Assembly (NCBI RefSeq): GCF_000723165.1
Contig: NZ_HG322949.1
Location: 4,542,501-4,606,500 of the forward strand
Direction of reading: 5' to 3'
Source: Janthinobacterium agaricidamnosum NBRC 102515 = DSM 9628
GTDB taxonomy: Bacteria; Pseudomonadota; Gammaproteobacteria; Burkholderiales; Burkholderiaceae_D
Length of the DNA: 64,000 nt
The translations under genes were made by a program, and so were the position numbers. This document shows positions 44,398-52,500 of the stretch, one piece after another. Numbering within the stretch: the first letter of the stretch is position 1; every line of letters begins with the position of its first letter. Below the pieces are notes generated by a model. That model saw only the letters and a program-made list of their open reading frames with translations, made no database searches and was not told where the DNA came from.

Positions 44398-44526
44398 ATG
44401 CTCACAGAAACATCCAAGCTGTCCTGCAAAGAACATCGCTTTTTAAGCATAAAAAATTTCAAAACTCTATTTAGAGAGTCCGCAGAAATCGACAGCTCCG
44501 TGGCGCGGATACAGGCGCACGAATGA
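44398..44526 (+). CDS. Small ORF (42 aa) coupled to the sigma-factor gene
   Basis: ATG at 44398 gives 42 residues beginning MLTETSKLSCKEHRF and ending VARIQAHE. The sequence is basic in the middle and has no membrane segment. Its TGA overlaps the ATG of the next gene as ATGA, the same linkage seen between the next genes of the operon. It lies about 14 bases after the predicted transcription start. It could be a leader peptide controlling translation of the sigma factor, or a small regulator. No family recognised; the ribosome site is weak (GGCAGAG). Confidence 0.4.
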   Translation: MLTETSKLSCKEHRFLSIKNFKTLFRESAEIDSSVARIQAHE

Positions 44527-47105
44527 TCAGCACAAGCGTCCCTAGTATCCTTCCTCTTAACCGTTTCCTAAAAATGGCGGTCATGGCTGGTATCGAAAGC
44601 GCCATCCAAATTCACATCGACCGGGGCGACGACCTCAATGCTCGTGATGGAAATGGACTCACCCTTCTCATGCTATCGGCGGGCCGCAATAAATTTTCGA
44701 TGTGCAAATTTCTGCTTGATGCAGGAGTAGACAAAGACCTGCTTGATCCCTCTGGAAAAACTGCGTATGCCATCGCGGTCGCCGCTGGCGCGCACGAAGC
44801 AGTAGCAATATTGGAGGCGGCGGTCACCTTGCAGCTTGGGGTGTTTGGTGCTCAAGGTCTGAGCATGATCGATCCTCCAGATGAACACATCATGCCTCTG
44901 GAATCACAAGCGCTTGAATGCACCACATCTCTTGCCGCAGTTGACGTGACTCAAACTGATACGGTTCCACATAATTTTCACTTCGACGCAAAGGAATTGA
45001 GCGAACTAGAAAGCGTATCCGAGTTTGACTTGATCGGCTGGGAGCCAGAGGAGGACGCGTCTCCTCCCGAAGTCGATCCGTCTGTCGCCCAAGCTGCCAG
45101 CGCGATCCAGGTATCCATTTCGAAATATGAGCCCATAGACTCGTCGGAAGACTGGGAAGACATTGATGTCTACCTACCAGAGCGATCGCTACCGCTCGCT
45201 CGCACTAGTGATGCAGAGGCCCGCGAACTGCTACGTTTATTGCTGCTTCGAGCCGCTCGTGAAGGCAGTGTGCCTAGCGCTGCGGTCAAAGCCTTGTCGC
45301 TGAACGATGACCAATCGGCAAACCCAGAAGCGGAGGCGCTGCTAACCATGGTCATCAATGACGTTGGCGCCGAAGTCGATGAGCGATTCGAATACGCCAA
45401 GCCTGACGAAAATTTCGAGGTCTACGTCAACCCTGAGGAAACACCGGACGAAGAAGAAATAGTTACCAATGCCTTCGCGTTTATTGACAACTTGGCCTCA
45501 CGCTACTCGGAGCCCTTGCGCATATACCAAAAAGAATTTCAGCGCGAGAGGCTAATTTCTGCCGAAGAAGAAGTCTTCCTAGGTAAAGCGATGGAAGTCC
45601 AAATGGAACGAGCACTTGACGCCCTGGCAGCTTGGCCACGCGGGATTGATCTGACACTGGCCGCCGGCAATATTATCAAGACCAAACAAAGGCCTCTGAT
45701 TTGGCTATCGCTTGGACCGATCGAAGCTGAGCCAAACCTTGAATCAACATCTGAAGGCGAAAGCGATGCAGATATCGCGGCTACAGATCAGGCGGAAGAG
45801 GAACTCGAGGCCGATGAAGAGTCGCAGTTCGATAGTGACCTCCCACTCGGTAGCTTCACGTCAGAATTTTCGGATGCGATGGACAGGCTCGCTAGTCTTC
45901 CAGTAGGACCAACGCAGCGCGGAGCGAATTGGGCAGCAATCCGTGAAACGCTGTCGTCGCTCCGACTGAATCGTCGCTTCCTTCTCGAGCTGGCAAATGC
46001 CGAAACCGACGGTGCCCAAGAATCGGCGATGCAATATGCCAGCGCGATAAAGGGATACCAGATCGCTCGCGAACGAATGGTGGCTGCCAACTTGAAGCTC
46101 GTGTTCCATCTTGCCAAAAAGCATCTTTATAGCGGAGAGCCCTTGGACGACTTAGCACAAGAAGGAAATATTGGCCTATTGAAAGCCGTCGAGCGCTACG
46201 ATTGGCGGCGTGGCTTCAAGTTCTCCACCTATGCCACTTGGTGGATACGCCAACACATTGGGCGCTACATCGCAGACAAATGCCGGACTATTCGCGTTCC
46301 GGTCCATGTCTATGGGAGTGTTCAGCGCCTAGCTCGTGAAACGCGCGAATTTGAATCAGAGAATGGACATTCGCCTGAGCTCAATGAAATAGCGGCCCGC
46401 TTAGACATGCCTGCTTACAAAGTGTCTGCACTTCAGCGACTCGCGCCTGAACCGATATCAATACATGACCTATCAATCGATGAACTAATAGCCGCCGATG
46501 CTCTGTCCGATTTCGTTTCACCAGACCCTTTTGACATTGCGTTCAAATCCGATGTGCACAAAACAATTGACAGAGTTTTGGCTACGCTCAAGCCGAAAGA
46601 AGCACAAATTATTCGACTGCGCTATGGCATCGGGATTAATGACTCATTGACGCTAGACGACATCGGACAACGATATGAAGTCACAAGGGAGCGTATTCGC
46701 CAGATTGAAGCCAAAGCTATCCAGAAGTTGATGCAGCCTAGCAGGATTGATGCTTTATCGAACGTGTTTTTTGGCTATCCTTTTTCCAAAGAGAGCAAGG
46801 GGCAAGAGAACAGCTCCCTGTCTAGCAGATCCAAGCCGTCAGCAGACGTCAACTCGATACAGTCCCAACTTGCGGCTAGGCCGACTCCTGATGGCACGTC
46901 ATCACCTGTAAAGACGTCAAGCATCGATAAATTCCTAACACAGGCTATGGCCTTAGGTGTTTCTGTGATCGACGAACGCAAAGAAGCATCAGGAAAAATA
47001 TGGATCAGTTTTATTGAAACGCCCGACGGCCGTTACAAAAAATTAGCCCGTAAGCTGCTTGCTTTGGGGTTCGAATTCATCCCAGAAAAAGGTTATTGGA
47101 AATGA
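44523..47105 (+). CDS. Ankyrin-repeat sigma70-family factor with extra C-terminal domain
   Basis: An 860-aa protein. Residues about 15-100 hold two to three ankyrin repeats (DDLNARDGNGLTLLMLSAGR; KDLLDPSGKTAYAIAVAAGA). Residues 100-480 are long, acidic and partly helical. From 519 comes a primary-type sigma70: region 2 (LDDLAQEGNIGLLKAVERYD, FSTYATWWIRQHIGRYIADK), region 3 (about 600-655), and region 4 with TLDDIGQRYEVTRERIRQIE (about 710-730). The last 75 residues form a further domain ending LLALGFEFIPEKGYWK. Region 2.4 and the region 4 recognition helix look intact, so promoter binding is plausible. The ATG overlaps the upstream small ORF, and the stop overlaps the ATPase start (ATGA). Codon use is AT-richer than the host genes. 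Confidence 0.88.
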   Translation: MISTSVPSILPLNRFLKMAVMAGIESAIQIHIDRGDDLNARDGNGLTLLMLSAGRNKFSMCKFLLDAGVDKDLLDPSGKTAYAIAVAAGAHEAVAILEAAVTLQLGVFGAQGLSMIDPPDEHIMPLESQALECTTSLAAVDVTQTDTVPHNFHFDAKELSELESVSEFDLIGWEPEEDASPPEVDPSVAQAASAIQVSISKYEPIDSSEDWEDIDVYLPERSLPLARTSDAEARELLRLLLLRAAREGSVPSAAVKALSLNDDQSANPEAEALLTMVINDVGAEVDERFEYAKPDENFEVYVNPEETPDEEEIVTNAFAFIDNLASRYSEPLRIYQKEFQRERLISAEEEVFLGKAMEVQMERALDALAAWPRGIDLTLAAGNIIKTKQRPLIWLSLGPIEAEPNLESTSEGESDADIAATDQAEEELEADEESQFDSDLPLGSFTSEFSDAMDRLASLPVGPTQRGANWAAIRETLSSLRLNRRFLLELANAETDGAQESAMQYASAIKGYQIARERMVAANLKLVFHLAKKHLYSGEPLDDLAQEGNIGLLKAVERYDWRRGFKFSTYATWWIRQHIGRYIADKCRTIRVPVHVYGSVQRLARETREFESENGHSPELNEIAARLDMPAYKVSALQRLAPEPISIHDLSIDELIAADALSDFVSPDPFDIAFKSDVHKTIDRVLATLKPKEAQIIRLRYGIGINDSLTLDDIGQRYEVTRERIRQIEAKAIQKLMQPSRIDALSNVFFGYPFSKESKGQENSSLSSRSKPSADVNSIQSQLAARPTPDGTSSPVKTSSIDKFLTQAMALGVSVIDERKEASGKIWISFIETPDGRYKKLARKLLALGFEFIPEKGYWK

Positions 47106-48595
47106 TTTCAAAGACACGAAGCGCGCCGCCGCGTGCGATGGCAATGCTTGAGGCATTGCGCGGCTTGGGCTACTCAACGGCAGCGGCTCTGTCTGATATT
47201 ATCGACAACAGCATTTCAGCTGACGCGAAAGAAGTCCGTATCGATTTCACTTGGAATGGGCATACCAGCCGCATAGCCATTCTCGACAATGGGTTAGGCA
47301 TGGACGATGCAGAGCTCGAAAATGCCATGCGTCTTGGCGATAAAAACCCACTTGATACTCGTGCCATCAACGATCTGGGTCGTTTCGGCATGGGCCTTAA
47401 AACAGCTTCTTTCTCGCAATGCCGAAGGCTAACTGTAGCCGCTGTCAAAGACGGCATCACAAGCTGTCTGCGCTGGGATTTGGACGAACTCGCAGCGGAT
47501 CCCAGTGGAGGTTGGCTTCTTTTCGAAGGACCAGCTCCGGGATCGAAACCTTTCATCACAGGCTTAAAAGGAAAGAAAGCAGGCACGCTGGTCTTATGGG
47601 AAACGATGGACCGTGTGGTCACTTTCGGTTACACATCTGATGATTTCCATGACCTCATCGATAACGTTGAGTCTCATTTAGCGATGGTCTTCCATAGGTT
47701 ACTAGAGGGCCCACGCCCGAAACTCAAACTACTTTTAAACGGCCGCTCCGTCACACCTTGGGACCCATTCATGTCCGGCCATCCAGCGAAGCCGTGGACA
47801 TCGCCAACCACGAACCACGCCACCGGTTACGGTGCCGTCTCCGTGCAGTGTCATGTATTGCCTCACCGCGATAAGTTATCGATTGCGGAGTTTGAAGCCA
47901 ACGCTGGCCCCGCTGGCTGGACCGCTCAGCAGGGATTCTACGTCTACCGTAACGAGCGCCTCCTAGTAGCAGGTGGATGGTTGGGATTGGGTAACGCCCG
48001 AGCATGGAACAGGGAGGAGGCACATCGACTAGCCCGCATACGCCTGGATATCCCAAACACAGCCGATGCAGACTGGAAAATTGACGTTCGCAAATCGACT
48101 GCTCGTCCACCTGTGTCGCTTCGCCCTTGGCTTATGTTGCTGGCCGAAAATACACGTGAGCGCGCTCGACATGTATTTGCCTATAGAGGAACGCCAGCGC
48201 CAGCTAAAGGCGGTATCCCCATTGAACAGGCTTGGCGTATCGAACGACTTAAGGCAGGCATGCGATATCGGATCGAAGAAACGCATCCATCCGTCGCTGC
48301 CGTTCTGGAAAGCTCAGGAACGCTTGCTCCGTTGATCAAGTCGATGCTTCGGGTAATCGAAGAAACAGTCCCCGTGCAGCGCATCTGGCTCGACACCGCC
48401 GAAAACAAAGAGACTCCAAGAACCGGCTTCGAGGGCGAACCCAATGCAGCCGTGATCGAGGTCGCTGGCGTACTCTTCAATGACCTGATAGAACGCAAAG
48501 GCCTGAGCGTTGAGGAAGCACGCAAGTCGATGTCGCGCACTGAACCATTCCAAAAATATCCAGCACTCGTCGCAAAACTAGGGAGTCAAAAATGA
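47102..48595 (+). CDS. GHKL ATPase of the MutL/MORC-like type
   Basis: A 497-aa ATPase. The Bergerat fold is complete: N-box SDIIDNSISA (31-40), G1 ILDNGLGM (60-67), G2 GRFGMGLKTASF (93-104). The S5-like middle domain follows (QGFYVYRNERLLVAGGWLGL, KIDVRKSTARPP). The MORC/MutL affinity fits the predicted restriction-type systems in which such ATPases sit beside Z1 and AIPR genes. It would be a nucleotide-driven clamp acting on DNA. The start is ATG 47102, overlapping the sigma-factor stop; an upstream TTG at 47096 is less likely. The stop overlaps the Z1 start. Confidence 0.88.
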   Translation: MISKTRSAPPRAMAMLEALRGLGYSTAAALSDIIDNSISADAKEVRIDFTWNGHTSRIAILDNGLGMDDAELENAMRLGDKNPLDTRAINDLGRFGMGLKTASFSQCRRLTVAAVKDGITSCLRWDLDELAADPSGGWLLFEGPAPGSKPFITGLKGKKAGTLVLWETMDRVVTFGYTSDDFHDLIDNVESHLAMVFHRLLEGPRPKLKLLLNGRSVTPWDPFMSGHPAKPWTSPTTNHATGYGAVSVQCHVLPHRDKLSIAEFEANAGPAGWTAQQGFYVYRNERLLVAGGWLGLGNARAWNREEAHRLARIRLDIPNTADADWKIDVRKSTARPPVSLRPWLMLLAENTRERARHVFAYRGTPAPAKGGIPIEQAWRIERLKAGMRYRIEETHPSVAAVLESSGTLAPLIKSMLRVIEETVPVQRIWLDTAENKETPRTGFEGEPNAAVIEVAGVLFNDLIERKGLSVEEARKSMSRTEPFQKYPALVAKLGSQK

Positions 48596-51504
48596 CCGTA
48601 GCAGAAGAGGCAGCAGCGCAAGCGCAATTGCTCGAAGATGTCATCGCCACCGCGCAGCGGCTGCTGAAGGCAGAAAAGGACTCGTCAAAGATCACGCCGT
48701 CCTACATCGCTGAGAAGGTGAAGTTGGCCGCAGCGACGTTCGCGAGCGATCCGCCGGTCCCTTTGAACGAGGCCAAGGTAGTTGCCACTCTGATCCAACG
48801 ATTCAGTCACCGGATGGGCAAAGCCACTACCCTCGTTGACAACACGGGGCACTTCGATTGGCTCACTGCCTCCCGGAAGAAAGATTGGCATTACTGGCGC
48901 CGCTATCGAGACTATCAGGAGTCCAAATTGTCTGACGTGGTCGTTGATGGACTCGACGAAGCGACCGATGACATTCTCGGACTCCTCGAAGACCCACTGC
49001 GGACAGATTCCTGGGATCGGCGGGGGCTCGTGGTCGGGCATGTCCAATCGGGGAAGACCAGCAACTACACCGGCTTGATCAACAAGGCCGCCGATGCCGG
49101 CTACAAGATCATCATTGTGCTGGCCGGCATGCACAACAATCTGCGCTCGCAGACCCAGATGCGCCTTGAGGAAGGATTCTTGGGCTACGAGACGACGGTG
49201 AACCGCGACGCTGGTGCGGCTATCGGCGTGGCTGCGTTTGGCGAAGACCTGAAAACAAACTCAGCGACGACAAGAGCGGAAAACGGCGATTTCAGCAAAG
49301 CTATCGCCAAGCATTTTCACGGCATTTCCCCGGAAGAACGTCCTTGGCTCTTCGTGGTCAAGAAGCAAAAAACTGTGCTGACAGAACTCCTTAAATGGAT
49401 TCAAACACGCGTGACTGATACTCAAAGCTCGCTACCCGATTGGAGATTGGTAACCAAGCTGCCGCTTCTCATGATCGACGACGAGGCCGACAATGCTTCG
49501 GTGGATACAGGCGAACAGGAATTCAACGATGATGGAGCACCCGACGAGGAACATCAGCCAAAAACCATCAACAGCCTGATTCGCCAACTACTCCACTCCT
49601 TTACTCGCAAGGCCTACGTAGGATACACGGCCACGCCATTCGCCAACATCTACATCCACCACAAGGGTGCTACTGCCAAGGAAGGCCCCGACCTCTTTCC
49701 CAAGGCTTTCATCATAAATCTAGCGGCTCCGTCGAACTATGTCGGCCCCTCGCGCATGTTTGGGAAAGTAACCAAGGATGGCCGCATGGGAGCCCTTCCG
49801 CTCGCTCGCAGCATCTTGGACCACTATGCCCCAGAGTCTGACTCGGGATGGATGCCACCCAAGCACAAAAAGACACACGTTCCGCTCCACAACGGTCAAG
49901 AAACGATACCACTTTCTCTGCGCGATGCCATTCACCACTTCGCGCTTGTCTGCGCGGCGCGCGAATTGCGCGGCCAAGGGACCGAGCACAGCTCCATGCT
50001 GATTCACGTCACTCGATATGTGTCTGTCCAAGACCATGTTCGAGAGCAAGTCGAGGAAACAGTGCGCCGCATGCGCCAGAAAATCACCCGAGGCAGCCAC
50101 GCCGGCGAGTTGCTCGCGCACATGCGCAAGCTCTGGGACGAGGACATTGTCCCTACACGTGACAAGGTCGTAGAGCTTTCTCCCGCCGAGGAGCACCCTC
50201 CTGAACTGCCATCATGGGAGGAAGTGGTAGCGAAACTGCCGGATGTGCTTAGCGACATTACCGTCCGCTCCATCAATGGAACGGCCAAAGACGCATTGGA
50301 CTACGCAACGCCTGGTGCCGCGCTCAAGGTCATAGCCGTCGGCGGCGATAAGCTCGCTCGGGGCCTGACCCTTGAAGGCCTCTGCGTGAGCTACTTCGTC
50401 CGCTCGACAAAGATGTATGACACCCTGATGCAGATGGGCCGCTGGTTCGGCTACCGGCCTGGTTATTTGGACCTCTGCCGGCTCTACACATCGCCGGATT
50501 TGGTGAAGTGGTTCGGCCATATCGCCGACGCGTCCGAAGAACTGCGCGAAGAATTCGATTTCATGGCAAAGGCGAAGCTCACGCCAGAACAATACGGTCT
50601 CAAGGTCATGTCTCACGAAATTCTAACAGTTACTTCGCCATTGAAAATGCGCAACGCTCAGACGCTGTCCCTGACATACAGCGGCACTCGGCCTCAGACT
50701 ATCCTATTCCACCGGGACTTCAAAGTGCAGAAAGAGAACCTCGCTTCTACCGACGCACTGATCTCCTCTCTGGGGATGGAGTTCGTGGAGGCTCCGAAAT
50801 ATCCGCGCGATAGCGAAGCCGACTATTGGCCAGGTGCGCGATTGTGGAGAGACGTGGATGTGGAAAAAGTGCTTACATTCTTGGGGAGCTATACGACCCA
50901 CCCGAATGCCACAAGCGCCAAGGCGGTGGTCCTCACGGATTTCATCACCAAGATGCTCGACATCGGAAAATTGAAACAATGGAGCGTTGCACTCTTGACA
51001 GGCGGCGAAGGAGATGGCGAAGAGCATATCTTCCCTGGTGACTTTAAGGTTAGCACCTTCCAAACACGCAGGACCGACGATCCTGACTCGCCAGGCGTCA
51101 AGGACCCAAGCATGTTTGCCATCGGTGTGCTAACCGACCCAAAAGACGAGGGCATTGACCTCAATGACGATACTTGGCGAGATGCACTCGTACGCACGCG
51201 CGCGGCCTGGAAGCAAGACCATGCGCGCGGGCGTCTGAATCCACCAACCAGCCCCAGTGGCAAAGGCATTCGCGAGGCGAGAGACAAGCTCGGTGGCGAT
51301 GCGGATCGCGGCCTATTGCTGCTCTATTCGCTTGCTCCCTACTACAAAGGCAAGGAAAAGCTTCCTGAAAATCTTATTGTACCTGGCTGGAACAAACCCA
51401 TCATGGCCTTCGCCATCGCGTTTCCCGCGAGCGAAAACGGAATCCGGGTGGAATACGAAGTGAACCTTCTTTATTGGATGCAGGAATATGGCCCGACCGA
51501 GTAA
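48592..51504 (+). CDS. Z1-domain superfamily II helicase-like ATPase
   Basis: A 970-aa protein. GHVQSGKTSNYTG (about 149-161) is Walker A, and LLMIDDEADNAS (about 300) Walker B, giving the first RecA-like lobe. GYTATPFANIYIHH is the motif III region. The Z1 domain proper covers about 430-680 (SMLIHVTRYVSVQDHVREQV; VGGDKLARGLTLEGLCVSYF; MQMGRWFGYRPGYLDLCRLY), including the second lobe's arginine motif. Z1 proteins are predicted DNA translocases in restriction-like systems. ATGA overlap with the ATPase gene upstream and a 17-base overlap with the nuclease gene downstream. Confidence 0.9.
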   Translation: MTVAEEAAAQAQLLEDVIATAQRLLKAEKDSSKITPSYIAEKVKLAAATFASDPPVPLNEAKVVATLIQRFSHRMGKATTLVDNTGHFDWLTASRKKDWHYWRRYRDYQESKLSDVVVDGLDEATDDILGLLEDPLRTDSWDRRGLVVGHVQSGKTSNYTGLINKAADAGYKIIIVLAGMHNNLRSQTQMRLEEGFLGYETTVNRDAGAAIGVAAFGEDLKTNSATTRAENGDFSKAIAKHFHGISPEERPWLFVVKKQKTVLTELLKWIQTRVTDTQSSLPDWRLVTKLPLLMIDDEADNASVDTGEQEFNDDGAPDEEHQPKTINSLIRQLLHSFTRKAYVGYTATPFANIYIHHKGATAKEGPDLFPKAFIINLAAPSNYVGPSRMFGKVTKDGRMGALPLARSILDHYAPESDSGWMPPKHKKTHVPLHNGQETIPLSLRDAIHHFALVCAARELRGQGTEHSSMLIHVTRYVSVQDHVREQVEETVRRMRQKITRGSHAGELLAHMRKLWDEDIVPTRDKVVELSPAEEHPPELPSWEEVVAKLPDVLSDITVRSINGTAKDALDYATPGAALKVIAVGGDKLARGLTLEGLCVSYFVRSTKMYDTLMQMGRWFGYRPGYLDLCRLYTSPDLVKWFGHIADASEELREEFDFMAKAKLTPEQYGLKVMSHEILTVTSPLKMRNAQTLSLTYSGTRPQTILFHRDFKVQKENLASTDALISSLGMEFVEAPKYPRDSEADYWPGARLWRDVDVEKVLTFLGSYTTHPNATSAKAVVLTDFITKMLDIGKLKQWSVALLTGGEGDGEEHIFPGDFKVSTFQTRRTDDPDSPGVKDPSMFAIGVLTDPKDEGIDLNDDTWRDALVRTRAAWKQDHARGRLNPPTSPSGKGIREARDKLGGDADRGLLLLYSLAPYYKGKEKLPENLIVPGWNKPIMAFAIAFPASENGIRVEYEVNLLYWMQEYGPTE

Positions 51505-52498
51505 CGATTTTCTCATGGCATGGTCTTCGCTAACGGGCGCCGACATTGAACCAGGATGGCAGGCCATCTGCCTCCCCTCATCTGGGCCACTTCAAGTGCG
51601 CGCCGGCCGCCGCTCACCTGACAACAGCGAGGCGGTATTGGTGGGATTCCCCACGGCGCGGCTCGCAGCGGCCGACAAACTCCCCGAAGGCCAGGGCTTC
51701 GCGGTCGAACGAGCAGACCCCGAAGGCAGCGGCAAGCTTTGGCTCGCCTTGACCCGAAAGTCTGCCGGCAGTGCAGAGCTTTTCGCCGCCATGGCATGCG
51801 ATGTCATCGGAGCTCTCGATGACGCGGTGGCGGCAAGCGCCGATGAAACCAAACTCTTGCGAGTCATCACAAGACGGGTTGGAGCTTGGCAGGAATTCAT
51901 GCGCAAGGGAACGCAAGTTCTCAGCCCCGAGGCCGAGATTGGTTTGATCGGTGAGCTCACGCTGCTTCGCGCCATCATCGACGCAGGAGTTTCTGCCGCG
52001 CTTGCCATTGAATCCTGGATCGGCCCACTCGACGGCATACAGGACTTCGAGCTCGGCACTGGGGCATTGGAGGTCAAGACCACGTTATCAACGGCAGGTT
52101 TTCTGGCCAAGATCGGTTCGCTCGAACAGCTCGACGATTCCACGCGCCAGCCCCTCTTTGTGGCCGGCGCTCGGCTGCGGCAAACCGAAAGTGGACAGAA
52201 CCTGTCCGCGATCGTCGAAGCAATACGATTGGCTATCAAAGGCGATGCCGAAGCAGAACGGCTCTTGACTGAGCGTCTGCTCGCTGCGGGCTACATAGAC
52301 GCGCACGCCGAGCGCTATCCACGACGATTTGAACAGGTAGGAACACGTGTTATCGAAGTAGTGAGTGACTTCCCGCGTCTGACCCCGGGAAATGTACCTG
52401 CGGGTATCATGAGAACCATGTATGAAATTGACCTCGATAAGGTGCCTGGAAAAAACGTCGGCACAGAGGGTGCATTAAAAAAATTGGGAGCAATCTAA
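51488..52498 (+). CDS. PD-(D/E)XK nuclease-fold protein (DUF4420-like)
   Basis: A 336-aa protein. The core is GLIGELTLLRAIIDAG (first helix, Glu about 157), then the active-site strands GPLDGIQDFELGTGALEVKTT with Asp...Glu-x-Lys (about 178-199), the PD-(D/E)XK arrangement. Proteins of this type regularly follow Z1 genes and are predicted restriction endonucleases. Start ATG 51488 lies inside the end of the Z1 gene. The C-terminal part (EQVGTRVIEVVSDFPRLTPG) may bind DNA or partners. Confidence 0.85.
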   Translation: MARPSNDFLMAWSSLTGADIEPGWQAICLPSSGPLQVRAGRRSPDNSEAVLVGFPTARLAAADKLPEGQGFAVERADPEGSGKLWLALTRKSAGSAELFAAMACDVIGALDDAVAASADETKLLRVITRRVGAWQEFMRKGTQVLSPEAEIGLIGELTLLRAIIDAGVSAALAIESWIGPLDGIQDFELGTGALEVKTTLSTAGFLAKIGSLEQLDDSTRQPLFVAGARLRQTESGQNLSAIVEAIRLAIKGDAEAERLLTERLLAAGYIDAHAERYPRRFEQVGTRVIEVVSDFPRLTPGNVPAGIMRTMYEIDLDKVPGKNVGTEGALKKLGAI

Positions 52499-52500
52499 GT

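Noticed and set aside
44055..44522. Possible attachment site matching the tRNA-Ser 3' end at the left island edge
   Set aside because: No stretch resembling the tRNA-Ser T arm or acceptor end was found, so island excision at tRNA-Ser is not supported on this side.
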